Of a DNA stretch of 57,550 nt, positions 17,657 through 26,875 are shown in pieces. This DNA is from an uncultured Lachnospiraceae bacterium (GTDB taxonomy: Bacteria > Bacillota > Clostridia > Lachnospirales > Lachnospiraceae), in the NCBI GenBank assembly GCA_910586095.1, contig CAJUHQ010000008.1:1-57550 (forward strand), written 5' to 3'. The translations under genes and the position numbers were made by a program. How positions within the stretch are numbered: position 1 is the stretch's first letter; every line of letters starts with the position of its first letter. Below the pieces are notes generated by a model that was not told where the DNA came from, did no database searches, and saw only the letters and a list, made by a program, of their open reading frames with translations.

Positions 17657-18859
17657 TCAGTTACTGAGAATATTTTGTTCAAGCAGTTCGAAATCGTAAG
17701 TATTTTGAGCAAAGTTATTAAATTTATTTTTTATGACAGAGGCATCACCCTTTCGTGATTTTTCTGTCTTCTTTACAGATTGGTTGTAGGCAGCCTCTGC
17801 GGCAGGAATATCTGATTTGTGATGGACTCCTGCGCGATACCATTTGCTTAAGATTCCATCTGCATAGGCAAAGCGGTGGTTATCAGTAGTCATCACAGTC
17901 TTGTCGCATGCCTCTTGTATCACATCAAGCAAAAAACCATAGTCCTTTGTCCATTTATCTATGTATTCAAGCTCTTTGGGGGCTGGATTGGTATTTTTGC
18001 CAAGTGCCTTCATAATTGTATATACTGTTTTATCATGCTTGCGCGCAGCATTTTGGGCATCTTTTGGAGATGTGATCCCCTGTTCATGCCAAGCTAAGGC
18101 TACTTTTTCCATATACCGAAAATCTTTTTTGCCGCGCTCAACACAATGTTGCACTAGATAGTCAATTAAATCAACCGAAAAATCTAACCGATCATAGAGA
18201 AAAAGAATTGTCTCCATATCAGAACGTGTGATCTGTCGGCCTACATATTGTTCGGTGACCATCAATAATTGTTCGATATCTTCATTATTTTTAAAATTTT
18301 TGAGCTCATCGAGAGAGTATTCGGGTTTGTTGATCTCCTTAAAAGCGTTTGGCTCCTGTGGGAGAGTACCCCCTAAAAGAGTACTCTCCCTGCTATCTCT
18401 AGGAACACGGTCAAGGTCTGACAATGTGTGTTGTACTGTTTGGTCAGGCGATTGGACAATAGTTCCTTTGGCTGTGGACGGGGTGCAGCCCATCCGTGAT
18501 GCCGGTCTGATAAAAGAAAGAACCGGTGTGATGCGAGGAGCTGTATGAGACACTTCATTTGGACGATCCAGAGAAAGAACCTGGATACCAGAGAGATTAT
18601 GAGCCGCGTCAAAATCTAAGGAAAGGAGTTGTCTAGATTCCCAATACATCAGCGCTCTAAGAACATCCTTTTCTGTGTAGTTAAACTTGTCCGCAATATC
18701 AGCAATGCTAGTAGGGAGATTTGCATTCATCATGCGGATAAGGAAAAGGTATATTTTTAATTGGGCATCGTTTGCATCAGCCATATATTCATCAATAAAT
18801 AGATTAGAGATGCTCGTCTGCTCTTTTGAAGTAGTGCGATAAATATTGACACGATTCAT
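17657..18859 (-). CDS. DnaD-domain replication initiation protein
   Basis: 400 residues. An N-terminal winged helix (about 1-95) is followed by a disordered, Ser/Pro/Thr-rich linker and two tandem DnaD/DnaB-II-type helical domains (about 180-250 and 270-345). The second ends with the YxxxI-like segment YADGILSKWYRAGVHHKSDI, where DnaD-family proteins contact single-stranded DNA. Such proteins remodel the origin and recruit helicase and loader. SD AGGTGAG lies before the ATG. Its upstream region is packed with DnaA-box-like words, suggesting control by DnaA. Confidence 0.87.
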   Translation of the reverse strand: MNRVNIYRTTSKEQTSISNLFIDEYMADANDAQLKIYLFLIRMMNANLPTSIADIADKFNYTEKDVLRALMYWESRQLLSLDFDAAHNLSGIQVLSLDRPNEVSHTAPRITPVLSFIRPASRMGCTPSTAKGTIVQSPDQTVQHTLSDLDRVPRDSRESTLLGGTLPQEPNAFKEINKPEYSLDELKNFKNNEDIEQLLMVTEQYVGRQITRSDMETILFLYDRLDFSVDLIDYLVQHCVERGKKDFRYMEKVALAWHEQGITSPKDAQNAARKHDKTVYTIMKALGKNTNPAPKELEYIDKWTKDYGFLLDVIQEACDKTVMTTDNHRFAYADGILSKWYRAGVHHKSDIPAAEAAYNQSVKKTEKSRKGDASVIKNKFNNFAQNTYDFELLEQNILSN

Positions 18860-18998
18860 AGTGGCTCACCTGTCCTGTAGTATATTCCTCCATATCCGGA
18901 TACTGGGAGATTCCGGTGTCTGTAAGGTAAATGTATTGTAACATAACCGCCTGAAAAAGCAAGCCCCCACCCCCTTCAACCCCCTGTGAATACAGCAA

Positions 18999-19178
18999 TG
19001 TGGATTTCTTGTGGAAATGGTGGATAATGTGGATAGTATTTTTGTAGACGGTGTTGCCCCTTGACAAATCACAAGGATAACAGATCGTGGGGGATTGGAG
19101 CTTTGTGGATGAGAATGAAAAATATCCACACCTCTTTTTGCCAAAATTGGTTCAAAAAAATGTGGATAATGTGGATAA
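18999..19178. promoter_or_regulatory. DnaA-box cluster upstream of the DnaD/DnaI/prs operon
   Basis: Two perfect abutting TGTGGATAA boxes occupy 19161-19169 and 19170-19178. One-mismatch boxes lie at 19019-19027 and 19028-19036 (also abutting), 19104-19112 and, inverted, 19122-19130. A two-mismatch word lies at 18999-19007. The last perfect box touches the murC stop codon. The 320-base gap holds no gene. A further one-mismatch box sits at 17611-17619 before the DnaI-like gene, and a perfect one inside murC at 19498-19506. Confidence 0.7.
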
Positions 19179-20558
19179 TTAAAGACCAAGTAGATTTTCG
19201 CCGATTTTTACGACATCTCCAGCTCCCATAGTTATCAACAAATCACCGTTGATACAATTTTTTAATAAAAAGTTTTCAATTTCGTCGAATGTGCTAAAAT
19301 AATAACATTCTTTGCCTAAACACTGCAATTCATGAAGTAGATCTTTTGAGCTGATACCAATAGTATTTTTTTCACGTGCAGCATAAATGTCTGTCAGAAT
19401 TACCTTGTCTGCAAGTGTGAGGGCCTGTGCAAAATCAGTTAAAAACGCCTTGGTGCGGGTGTAGGTATGAGGTTGAAATACACACCAAAGTGTTTTGTGT
19501 GGATAATGGGCAGCGGCTGTCAGAGTAGCTTTGATTTCTGTGGGATGGTGTGCATAGTCATCGAGAATGGTGATCCCTCCCACAGTACCTTTTTGCTCAA
19601 AACGTCTGTCTGTTCCTGCAAAAGTAGCTAAGGCATCACAGACAACCTGTTGGTCGATTTGGAGTAGATCCATGAGTGCGAGAACCGATAAGGAGTTTTG
19701 CACATTGTGTTCGCCCACGACACCAAGCTGTATGGAGGTACAAGGCTTTCCATGCTTTAACAATGTATAGGAGGCGTGGCCTTGCGCGTCATAAGATATA
19801 TCGGTGTAGCTATAGTCGGCATTAGGAGAACTGCCAAAGGTAATAATCTTGCAGGAAAGATCTTGAGTGATCTGCTCTATCGCGTCAATGTCACTATTTA
19901 TAATTAAATATCCATCTGAAGGCAAAATTTGAGCAAATTTCCGGAAAGAAGATCGAATATCATCGAGATCTTTAAAAAAGTCCATGTGATCGGCTTCTAT
20001 GTTAAGAATAATGCTGATACGCGGAAAAAAACTTAAAAAAGAGTTGGTGTATTCGCAGGCTTCTGTCACAAAATAATCGGATTTGCCAACACGAATATTT
20101 CCGTCAATGGATTTCAAAATTCCACCGATAGAGAGAGTAGGATCTGCGTCAGCGGCCAGAAGAACTTCGGAGATCATGGAGGTGGTGGTAGTCTTGCCAT
20201 GTGTGCCGCTTATGGCAATGGGCGTTTTGTAATTTTTCATAATTTGTCCAAGAAGGCTTGCACGAGTCATCATAGGTATTTTTTTATCGACGGCAGCGGC
20301 ATATTCTGGATTGTCCACAGCAATGGCGGCTGTGTATACAACTAGATCAATATCATCGGTGATATTGCTTGCCATTTGTGGATAGTTGATGTGGGCACCC
20401 ATAGAGATTAGTTTTTGGGTGAGAGGGGATTTTTTGGCATCAGAACCACTCACGCAGAATCCAGCGTCAATTAAAATCTCGGCTAGACCAGACATGCTGA
20501 TACCGCCTATTCCAATAAAGTGTACATGTATAGGAACCGTAAAATTTATCTGGTACAT
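19179..20558 (-). CDS. murC: UDP-N-acetylmuramate--L-alanine ligase
   Basis: Adds L-alanine to UDP-MurNAc in the cytoplasm, the first amino-acid step of peptidoglycan precursor synthesis. 459 residues, normal for the family. It shows the Rossmann loop HFIGIGGISMSGLAEIL, the ATP loop SGTHGKTTTTSMI (near 117), the NIEADHMDFF motif, and the C-terminal DDYAHHPTEIKATL and FQPHTYTRT motifs. SD AAAGGA precedes the ATG. It reads in the same direction as the replication genes that follow, after 320 bases. Confidence 0.97.
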   Translation of the reverse strand: MYQINFTVPIHVHFIGIGGISMSGLAEILIDAGFCVSGSDAKKSPLTQKLISMGAHINYPQMASNITDDIDLVVYTAAIAVDNPEYAAAVDKKIPMMTRASLLGQIMKNYKTPIAISGTHGKTTTTSMISEVLLAADADPTLSIGGILKSIDGNIRVGKSDYFVTEACEYTNSFLSFFPRISIILNIEADHMDFFKDLDDIRSSFRKFAQILPSDGYLIINSDIDAIEQITQDLSCKIITFGSSPNADYSYTDISYDAQGHASYTLLKHGKPCTSIQLGVVGEHNVQNSLSVLALMDLLQIDQQVVCDALATFAGTDRRFEQKGTVGGITILDDYAHHPTEIKATLTAAAHYPHKTLWCVFQPHTYTRTKAFLTDFAQALTLADKVILTDIYAAREKNTIGISSKDLLHELQCLGKECYYFSTFDEIENFLLKNCINGDLLITMGAGDVVKIGENLLGL

Positions 20559-21018
20559 GGATGAAATTCCTTTCTATATGTCATGATATCATGGTCACGG
20601 CAGGAACCAAAAGCCTGCCTATAATAATGTATTCATATTATTCCAAATATATAATACACCCCATGGACCAAAATTGCTATACCTTATTCAAAAACAAAAT
20701 AGAAGGAGAAAAGATCATGCAAAGAAGAAAGGCAAACTAAAAATAGCCCTGATTTTTCAGACAGGTTTCTAATTATATCTTAAATTTTTTGAAAATTTGT
20801 CGATACTATGTATAATATAATTTTTGACAATGTGATAGATAACTGAGAAAATGAGTTTTTTGAATTATTAAAATAAAATAATAAGGCTAAATTATTCCCT
20901 TTGTATAAATTGTATGATATAATGAAACCAGGGTCTGCTATTATGCAAAAATAGTACAGTTTTAAGTAATGTAAACAGGTAATAGGCTGCCCGCTATCAA
21001 GTAAACAGGGGTGACGAC
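20559..21018. promoter_or_regulatory. Divergent intergenic region between murC and the second glgC
   Basis: 460 bases, no supported gene. Near murC it contains the perfect palindrome ATGATATCAT (20583-20592) and the inverted repeat GGCAGG/CCTGCC (20600-20618), possible operators or leader hairpins of murC. An AT-rich core follows, then an extended -10 element toward glgC. Confidence 0.5.
20915..20923 (+). promoter_or_regulatory. Extended -10 promoter of the second glgC-glgD operon
   Basis: TGATATAAT: a consensus TATAAT (20918-20923) with the TGn extension. No good -35 is seen, as is typical for extended -10 promoters. Predicted leader about 90 bases. Confidence 0.55.
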
Positions 21019-22293
21019 ATGATAAAAAAAGAGATGATTGCCATGCTTTTAGCAGGTGGACAGGGCTCAAGGCTGGGAGTTTTGACATCAAAAATGGCAA
21101 AGCCGGCAGTTGCCTTTGGCGGAAAGTACCGGATCATTGATTTTCCGCTCAGCAATTGTATTAATTCTAGTATTGACACTGTGGGAGTGCTCACACAGTA
21201 TCAGCCGCTAAAACTCAATACACATATCGGGATCGGAATTCCGTGGGACTTAGACCGGAATATTGGCGGGGTTACAGTGCTGCCTCCTTATGAGAAGAGC
21301 GGCGAGAGCGAGTGGTATACAGGAACTGCCAATGCAATTTTTCAGAATCTAGAATATATGGAAAATTATCATCCGGATTATGTGTTGATTCTCTCAGGGG
21401 ATCATATTTACAAAATGGATTATGAAGTGATGTTAGATTTCCATAAGGAAAGTGGTTCTGAGGTGACAATAGCATCGATGCCAGTTCCTATTCAGGAGGC
21501 AAAACGATTCGGGATCGTCATTACAGATGAGAATAAGAAGATTATAGACTTTGAAGAGAAACCAGAAAACCCAAGGAGCAATTTGGCTTCTATGGGGATT
21601 TATATATTTAATTGGAAAACACTCAAGGATGCACTGATAGCAAAGGCAGATCAACCAGCACTCGATTTTGGCAAGCATATTCTTCCATATTGTCACGCAA
21701 AGGGATGTCCAATGTATTCGTATGAGTTCAATGGATATTGGAAGGATGTCGGGACATTAAATTCATATTGGGAAGCCAATATGGAGCTGATTGATATTGT
21801 GCCCGAGTTCAATCTCTATGAAGAGTATTGGAAAATCTATACAAAGAGTGATGTGCTGCCACCACAATACATTGCGCCAGACAGTGTTGTGGAACGTTGT
21901 ATTATCGGGGAAGGTTCGGAGATTTATGGACAAGTCTACAATTCTGTCATTGGATGCGGAGTAGTGATTGGAGAAGGTACAATCGTTCGCAATTCGATTA
22001 TTATGAATCAGGCTCAGGTCGGAGCGCACTGCATTGTTGAAAAAACGATTATGGATGAATATTCCCGGGTAGGAGAAGGCACGGAGCTGGGGACTTTGCC
22101 AGAAAAGGACAATGATACGCGGCCTGATATCTATAACAGCGGGCTTGTTACAGTTGGTGAGAAGTCGATTATTCCTGCTCATGTCAAGGTTGGCAAGAAT
22201 ACGGTGGTGATGGGGGAAACCGTGGCAGCAGATTATCCAGGAGGTGTATTGGATAGCGGCAGGACGTTGATAAAGGAGACAGAAGCGCAATGA
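21019..22293 (+). CDS. glgC: Glucose-1-phosphate adenylyltransferase, copy 2
   Basis: 424 residues. ADP-glucose-forming enzyme of glycogen synthesis with textbook motifs: GGQGSRLGVLTSKMAKPAVA, SGDHIYKMDY (near residue 135), FEEKPENPRSNLASMGIYIF and GYWKDVGT, then a beta-helix from about 290. Unlike copy 1 it keeps the canonical GDHIYKMDY, so it is the stronger candidate for the main catalytic subunit. SD AGGGGTG lies before the ATG. The last four bases overlap the glgD start. Confidence 0.96.
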   Translation: MIKKEMIAMLLAGGQGSRLGVLTSKMAKPAVAFGGKYRIIDFPLSNCINSSIDTVGVLTQYQPLKLNTHIGIGIPWDLDRNIGGVTVLPPYEKSGESEWYTGTANAIFQNLEYMENYHPDYVLILSGDHIYKMDYEVMLDFHKESGSEVTIASMPVPIQEAKRFGIVITDENKKIIDFEEKPENPRSNLASMGIYIFNWKTLKDALIAKADQPALDFGKHILPYCHAKGCPMYSYEFNGYWKDVGTLNSYWEANMELIDIVPEFNLYEEYWKIYTKSDVLPPQYIAPDSVVERCIIGEGSEIYGQVYNSVIGCGVVIGEGTIVRNSIIMNQAQVGAHCIVEKTIMDEYSRVGEGTELGTLPEKDNDTRPDIYNSGLVTVGEKSIIPAHVKVGKNTVVMGETVAADYPGGVLDSGRTLIKETEAQ

Positions 22294-23408
22294 GAGCATT
22301 AGGTATCATATTTGCAGGTGGGAACAGCAGAAAGATGGGGGAGCTTTCTCACAAGAGAGCTATTTCAGCTATGCCAATAGCAGGAAGCTACAGAAGCATT
22401 GATTTTGTGCTGAGCAATATGTCCAATTCGCATATTCAAAAGGTTGCAGTGATAACACAGTACAATTCTAGAAGTCTTCACGAACATTTAAGCTCATCAA
22501 AGTGGTGGGATTTTGGGCGCAAGCAAGGAGGCCTGTATACTTTTACGCCGACTGTCACACCAGAAAATAGTAATTGGTATCAAGGCACAGCAGATAGTAT
22601 CTATCAAAATCTCGTGTTTTTAAAGCGCAGTCACGAGCCTTATGTGGTGATTGCTACAGGGGATTGTGTCTACAAAATGGATTACAACAAAGTTTTAGAG
22701 TATCATATTGCAAAGAAGGCAGATATTACAGTAGTTGTTAAGGAAATGCCAGAGAATACAGATGTGGATAGATACGGAGTCATCAAGATGAACGGTGACG
22801 GCCGTATTGAACAGTTTGAAGAAAAGCCTATGGTGGCTAAATCGCGAACTGTGTCGTGTGGCATCTATGTGATTAGGCGCCGACAACTTATTGAACTGAT
22901 CGAGAAGAGTGCTGAGGAGGGGAGGCATGATCTGGTTCAGGATATCGTTATCCGTTATAAGGATCTCAAGAGAATCTACGGGTATAAGATTGAGTCATAC
23001 TGGAGAAATATAGCGACGGTGGAAGACTATTATGGAACCAATATGGACTTCTTAAAAAAAGAAGTACGTGATTATTTCTTTAAGCAATACCCAGATGTAT
23101 ATTCTAAGGTTGATGATCTGCCACCTGCAAAATACAATCCCGGATCTCAGGTTAGAAATAGCCTTATTTCTAGTGGTTGTATCATAAATGGAACGGTGGA
23201 AAACTCCATTTTGTTTAAGGAGGTTTTCGTCGGAAACAATTGTACCATTAAAAACTCTATCATTTTAAACGATGTGTATCTTGGTGATAATACCCACATT
23301 GAAAACTGTATTGTAGAGAGCCGCGATACCATACGTGCAAACTCTCACCATGTCGGGGAAACTGGCATCAAGGTGGTAGTTGAAAAAAATGAGAGGTATG
23401 TATTATAG
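22290..23408 (+). CDS. glgD: GlgD subunit of ADP-glucose pyrophosphorylase, copy 2
   Basis: 372 residues, translationally coupled to glgC (ATGA overlap). Compared with GlgC the N-terminal loop is altered (GIIFAGGNSRKMGELSHKRA), but GDCVYKMDY and FEEKP are kept, so it is less degenerate than the first GlgD. Family role: regulatory partner that forms a mixed tetramer with GlgC. No strong terminator follows; a module C hairpin and spoVG come next. Confidence 0.93.
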   Translation: MRALGIIFAGGNSRKMGELSHKRAISAMPIAGSYRSIDFVLSNMSNSHIQKVAVITQYNSRSLHEHLSSSKWWDFGRKQGGLYTFTPTVTPENSNWYQGTADSIYQNLVFLKRSHEPYVVIATGDCVYKMDYNKVLEYHIAKKADITVVVKEMPENTDVDRYGVIKMNGDGRIEQFEEKPMVAKSRTVSCGIYVIRRRQLIELIEKSAEEGRHDLVQDIVIRYKDLKRIYGYKIESYWRNIATVEDYYGTNMDFLKKEVRDYFFKQYPDVYSKVDDLPPAKYNPGSQVRNSLISSGCIINGTVENSILFKEVFVGNNCTIKNSIILNDVYLGDNTHIENCIVESRDTIRANSHHVGETGIKVVVEKNERYVL

Positions 23409-23460
23409 GATGGGTTTTGATCTGTCTTGTAATACAGTGCTGTGTGATTGTGCAAAGTCT

Positions 23461-23516
23461 GCCTACCGTCAGGCTGCATGGTCATTTAAGCTATGAAAGC
23501 GAAAGACTTTTATAGC
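23461..23516 (+). repeat. Module C repeat in the spoVG leader
   Basis: AGGCTGCATGGTCATTTAAG is followed by GCTATGAAAG (23490-23499) pairing with CTTTTATAGC (23507-23516). It matches elements before mgtE and hprK and ends 43 bases before the spoVG ATG. Confidence 0.6.
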
Positions 23517-23559
23517 AACAATCAACATTAAAAGGACTTGTAAAAAGGGGGACAAAAGA

Positions 23560-23844
23560 ATGAGGATAACAGATGTTCGCGTTCGCAAAATAACAAAAGA
23601 GGGGAAAATGAAAGCGGTCGTTTCCATCACATTAGATGACGAATTTGTCGTTCATGACATCAAAGTCATTGAAGGTGAGAAAGGACTTTTCATCGCAATG
23701 CCAAGCAAAAAGTCTGCTGACGGAGAGTATAGAGATATTGCACATCCGATTAACTCCGAGACAAGAGATGAGATCCAAAGAACTATTTTGGAAAGTTATG
23801 AGGAAGCACTTCTTGTACCAGAAGAGATGGCTAGTGGACAGTAA
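23560..23844 (+). CDS. spoVG: Septation/sporulation regulator SpoVG
   Basis: 94 residues, a full-length SpoVG. It starts with the typical MRITDVRVRKI, then VSITLDDEFVVHDIKVIEG and FIAMPSKKSADGEYRDIAHP, and ends with a C-terminal helix. SpoVG is a small DNA/RNA-binding regulator that affects asymmetric septation, capsule and virulence genes in Firmicutes. SD AAGGGGG precedes the ATG. It has its own terminator and a module C element in the leader. Confidence 0.97.
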   Translation: MRITDVRVRKITKEGKMKAVVSITLDDEFVVHDIKVIEGEKGLFIAMPSKKSADGEYRDIAHPINSETRDEIQRTILESYEEALLVPEEMASGQ

Positions 23845-23927
23845 TATTCAATATGCATAGATTGTCGCTTATTCGGTTGCATGACCATCTCGCAACAATC
23901 AGCAATTTTTATACAGAATGTGGGTAG

Positions 23928-23956
23928 AAGGGATACTAGTCGGTATCCCTTTTTTA
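23928..23956 (+). terminator. Rho-independent terminator of spoVG
   Basis: AGGGATAC (23929-23936), a 6-base loop, GTATCCCT (23943-23950), then a T-run that leads directly into a module B/A repeat. Confidence 0.9.
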
Positions 23957-24055
23957 TGCACACGGACGCACAAAGAAAATGTGCAGCAAAAGCTGCCCGC
24001 TAAGGCGGGCAGATGGGAGTTAGTGTGAAATTAAAATTTCACCCATCCTGATTTA
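23950..24055 (+). repeat. Module B copy 2 joined to module A copy 1
   Basis: TTTTTTATGCACACGGACGC begins a module B copy. CTGCCCGC (23993-24000), loop TAAG, GCGGGCAG (24005-24012) forms the short hairpin. ATGGGAGTTAGTGTGAAAT follows, closed by ATTTCAC and CCATCCTGATTT, so GATGGG (24012-24017) can also pair with CCCATC (24042-24047). The next 300 bases to the following repeat contain only small hairpins such as GCGTAG-CCATCA-CTACGC (24283-24300), and no gene. Confidence 0.65.
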
Positions 24056-24346
24056 CTTGAATACATTGTAAACAGACACAAAAAAGAAAGCATGCAAAAA
24101 GGTAAAATCAACTTTTTTGGTTGCAATACCACTAGATTATTGTATACTAAATGTAATGGTGACAGACATAGTAATTTTAAATAGAAAAGTAGTTTTAATA
24201 AGCTAGATATCATGTCTGGTCAACTTATATTTAGCCAAACATTCTTGCCTATTTTCCTGGTAGTACTATCCAGAAAGCCCTGGCGTAGCCATCACTACGC
24301 TTACGTTTGTAGAGCAGCACTCTCAGAAAACGGTTCTACAGAGTTT

Positions 24347-24496
24347 GGTTAGCGTGAAAAGTATTTCTAACTGCCTGTGGCAGTTTTCGTTTGCAGCAAA
24401 GGCTGCTTCACGAAGAAGTTTCACACCGAAAAACGCCAAAACCAGGCGTTTTTCATCTGGATTTGAGTCACAGCAAAGCTGCGACATGGGAGTTAA
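24347..24496 (+). repeat. Long module E plus module D
   Basis: GTGAAA and TTTCAC (24354-24424) form the outer stem, with inner hairpins AACTGC/GCAGTT and GCAGC/GCTGC. Then come AAAAACGCC/GGCGTTTTT, ATTTGAGT, the hairpin GTCACAGC/GCTGCGAC and ATGGGAGTTA (24486-24495). It is close to the copy at 45940-46065. The remaining 200 bases to the GH3 gene show no gene; a weak promoter-like pair, TTGATA (24600) and TATGAG (24624), is present. Confidence 0.65.
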
Positions 24497-24707
24497 AGGC
24501 TGTTGCAAATTTGTGCTGATGCCCAAATTCGCAGACTTTGATCAGAATGAGGGATGAATATGAGGCAGACAGTTTACTAGCTGTTAGAATTGCCTTTAGT
24601 TGATAAAGACTGAAAATAAAAAATATGAGGTATCTTTTCCTATAAGAACAGTCGTGACATGAGATTGAATATGCAAAAAATTGAAGAGAGAGGATGGAAC
24701 TACAGAT

Positions 24708-26855
24708 ATGAGAAACCGAGAGGAAGCAAGAAGAAGAGCAAAAGAATTGGTGAGCAAAATGACAATTGAGGAGAGAGCCTCACAACTTCGATATGATTCA
24801 CCTGCTATTGAGCGATTACAGATTCCAGCATATAATTGGTGGAATGAGGGGTTGCATGGAGTGGCGCGCGCTGGAGTAGCGACTAGTTTCCCACAGGCTA
24901 TTGGTATGGCGGCGACTTTTGACACAGATTTGATGAAAAAGATTGGAGATGCTATTGCGGTGGAAGGGCGTGCAAAGTACAACGCCTATAGTAGAGAGAA
25001 TGACAGAGATATTTATAAGGGACTGACTTTCTGGTCTCCCAATATCAATATATTTCGTGATCCGCGCTGGGGAAGAGGGCATGAGACATACGGAGAGGAC
25101 CCTTACTTGACTGGAGAGATGGGAACGGCATTTGTGGAAGGGCTGCAAGGAGATGAAACGTATCTAAAGGCGGCGGCGTGTGCAAAGCATTTTGCAGTAC
25201 ATTCAGGACCTGAAGCGCAGCGGCACAGCTTTGATGCACACGTATCCAAGAAGGATTTGTGGGAAACATATTTGCCAGCATTTGAACAATTGGTGAAGGA
25301 GGCAGGTGTGGAGGCTGTTATGGGCGCATACAATCGCACTAATACAGAGCCATGCTGTGGCAGCAAGACACTGATACAAGATATTTTGCGTGGAAAGTGG
25401 GGATTTGAGGGACATTTTGTCTCTGATTGCTGGGCAATCAAAGATTTTCATGAATATCATATGGTGACTTCTAATGGTTTTGAGTCAGCGGCGATGGCAC
25501 TAGAGGCAGGGTGTGACGTAAATTGTGGAGTAACCTATTTGCTGATTCTTAGTGCATTACAACAGGGATTAGTGACAGAGGAACAGATTACGCAGGCAGC
25601 AGAACGACTGTTTACCACTCGTTTCTTATTAGGATTGTTTGACGAGACAAAGTACGATCAAATTGGATATGACAAGATTGAGTGCAATGAGCATCTTGCT
25701 CTAGCAGACGCGGCAACAGCAGAAGGAGTAGTATTATTAAAGAATAATGGGATTCTTCCATTAAAGAAAGAGGAAATCAAGACAATTGGGGTGATTGGAC
25801 CAAACGCAAACAGTCGTGTGGCGCTAGTGGGAAATTACCACGGTACATCATCACGCTATATAACAATCCTAGAAGGTATCCAGGATATTGTAGGAGATGC
25901 CATTCGCATTTATTATTCGGAGGGCTGTCATCTGTTTCGTGAGAAAGTCGAGGGAATAGGAGGTAGACAGGATAGACTGACTGAGGCGGTATCTGTGGCA
26001 AAAAACAGTGATGTGGTGATTCTTTGTGTTGGTCTTGACGAAACTTTAGAAGGAGAAGAGGGAGACACTGGTAACAGTTATGCATCAGGAGATAAGATAG
26101 ATTTATACCTACCACAGGTTCAGAGAGAATTGATAGAATGTGTTGTGGCAGTTGGAAAGCCTGTGATTGTGGTGAATATGACAGGGAGTGCAGTTGATTT
26201 GCGGTATGCACAGGATCATGCAGCGGCAATTTTGCAAGTGTGGTATCCTGGCGCGCGCGGAGGAAGTGCAGTGGCAAAACTGTTATTTGGAGAGTTGGCA
26301 CCATCTGGCAAACTTCCGATCACCTTCTATAATGAAGTGTCAGAATTGCCTGACTTTGAAGACTATTCTATGAAAGGAAGAACTTATCGCTATTTTGAGG
26401 GGAAGCCACTATATCCATTTGGATATGGATTGACATATGGTGAGATTGAGATGACTACCGTATGTTGCGCAGATAAGGTAATTACTAAAGCAGACAAGGA
26501 TAGTGTTGTTACCATCACAGACAATACAACAATGGAATTGACTATTGGACTAAAAAATAATAGTGACAGAATACAGCAGGAAGTAGTGCAAGTATATAGT
26601 AAAGCAAGCGATTCAGTATTTGGCGTACCTGGCGGAAAACTGTGCGGATTTGCGCGGGTGGAGTTGCAACCACGTGAGGAAAAGAGTATATCACTTTTAG
26701 TAGGGCAGTTGGCATTTACTGTTGTGAATGATGATGGAGAAAGTATAATAGATGGCAAAGATTTTCAGATCAGCGTTGGTTTTGGACAGCCTGATAAAAG
26801 AACAAAAGAGCTGACAGGAAAAGAGACTATTTTATTTACAGCACGTATAAAATAG
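24708..26855 (+). CDS. Glycoside hydrolase family 3 (beta-glucosidase or beta-xylosidase type)
   Basis: 715 residues, cytoplasmic (no signal peptide). It releases terminal beta-linked sugars from plant oligosaccharides. The N-terminal barrel has WWNEGLHGVARAG, DPRWGRGHETYGEDPYL, CAKHFAVHSGPE and the nucleophile motif FVSDCWAI. A middle alpha/beta sandwich has GVVLLKNNGILPL and GPNAN, and a C-terminal fibronectin-III-like domain begins near 610. The set WNEGLHG/SDCWAI is nearest to the xylosidase-like branch, but substrate cannot be fixed by eye. The frame is open to a TTG at 24681, but the ATG at 24708 behind GAGAGGA is preferred. It is followed by the GH5 gene after 20 bases, suggesting joint breakdown of a beta-glycan. 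Confidence 0.92.
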   Translation: MRNREEARRRAKELVSKMTIEERASQLRYDSPAIERLQIPAYNWWNEGLHGVARAGVATSFPQAIGMAATFDTDLMKKIGDAIAVEGRAKYNAYSRENDRDIYKGLTFWSPNINIFRDPRWGRGHETYGEDPYLTGEMGTAFVEGLQGDETYLKAAACAKHFAVHSGPEAQRHSFDAHVSKKDLWETYLPAFEQLVKEAGVEAVMGAYNRTNTEPCCGSKTLIQDILRGKWGFEGHFVSDCWAIKDFHEYHMVTSNGFESAAMALEAGCDVNCGVTYLLILSALQQGLVTEEQITQAAERLFTTRFLLGLFDETKYDQIGYDKIECNEHLALADAATAEGVVLLKNNGILPLKKEEIKTIGVIGPNANSRVALVGNYHGTSSRYITILEGIQDIVGDAIRIYYSEGCHLFREKVEGIGGRQDRLTEAVSVAKNSDVVILCVGLDETLEGEEGDTGNSYASGDKIDLYLPQVQRELIECVVAVGKPVIVVNMTGSAVDLRYAQDHAAAILQVWYPGARGGSAVAKLLFGELAPSGKLPITFYNEVSELPDFEDYSMKGRTYRYFEGKPLYPFGYGLTYGEIEMTTVCCADKVITKADKDSVVTITDNTTMELTIGLKNNSDRIQQEVVQVYSKASDSVFGVPGGKLCGFARVELQPREEKSISLLVGQLAFTVVNDDGESIIDGKDFQISVGFGQPDKRTKELTGKETILFTARIK

Positions 26856-26875
26856 CAGAAGGGAGAAAAAGCCTG

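Noticed and set aside
23950..24500. CRISPR array
   Set aside because: Repeats are variable hairpins, irregularly spaced, without unique spacers, and no cas gene is nearby.
24345..24557. 70-codon plus-strand frame over the E/D repeat
   Set aside because: Made of repeat hairpins; no SD and no protein-like pattern.
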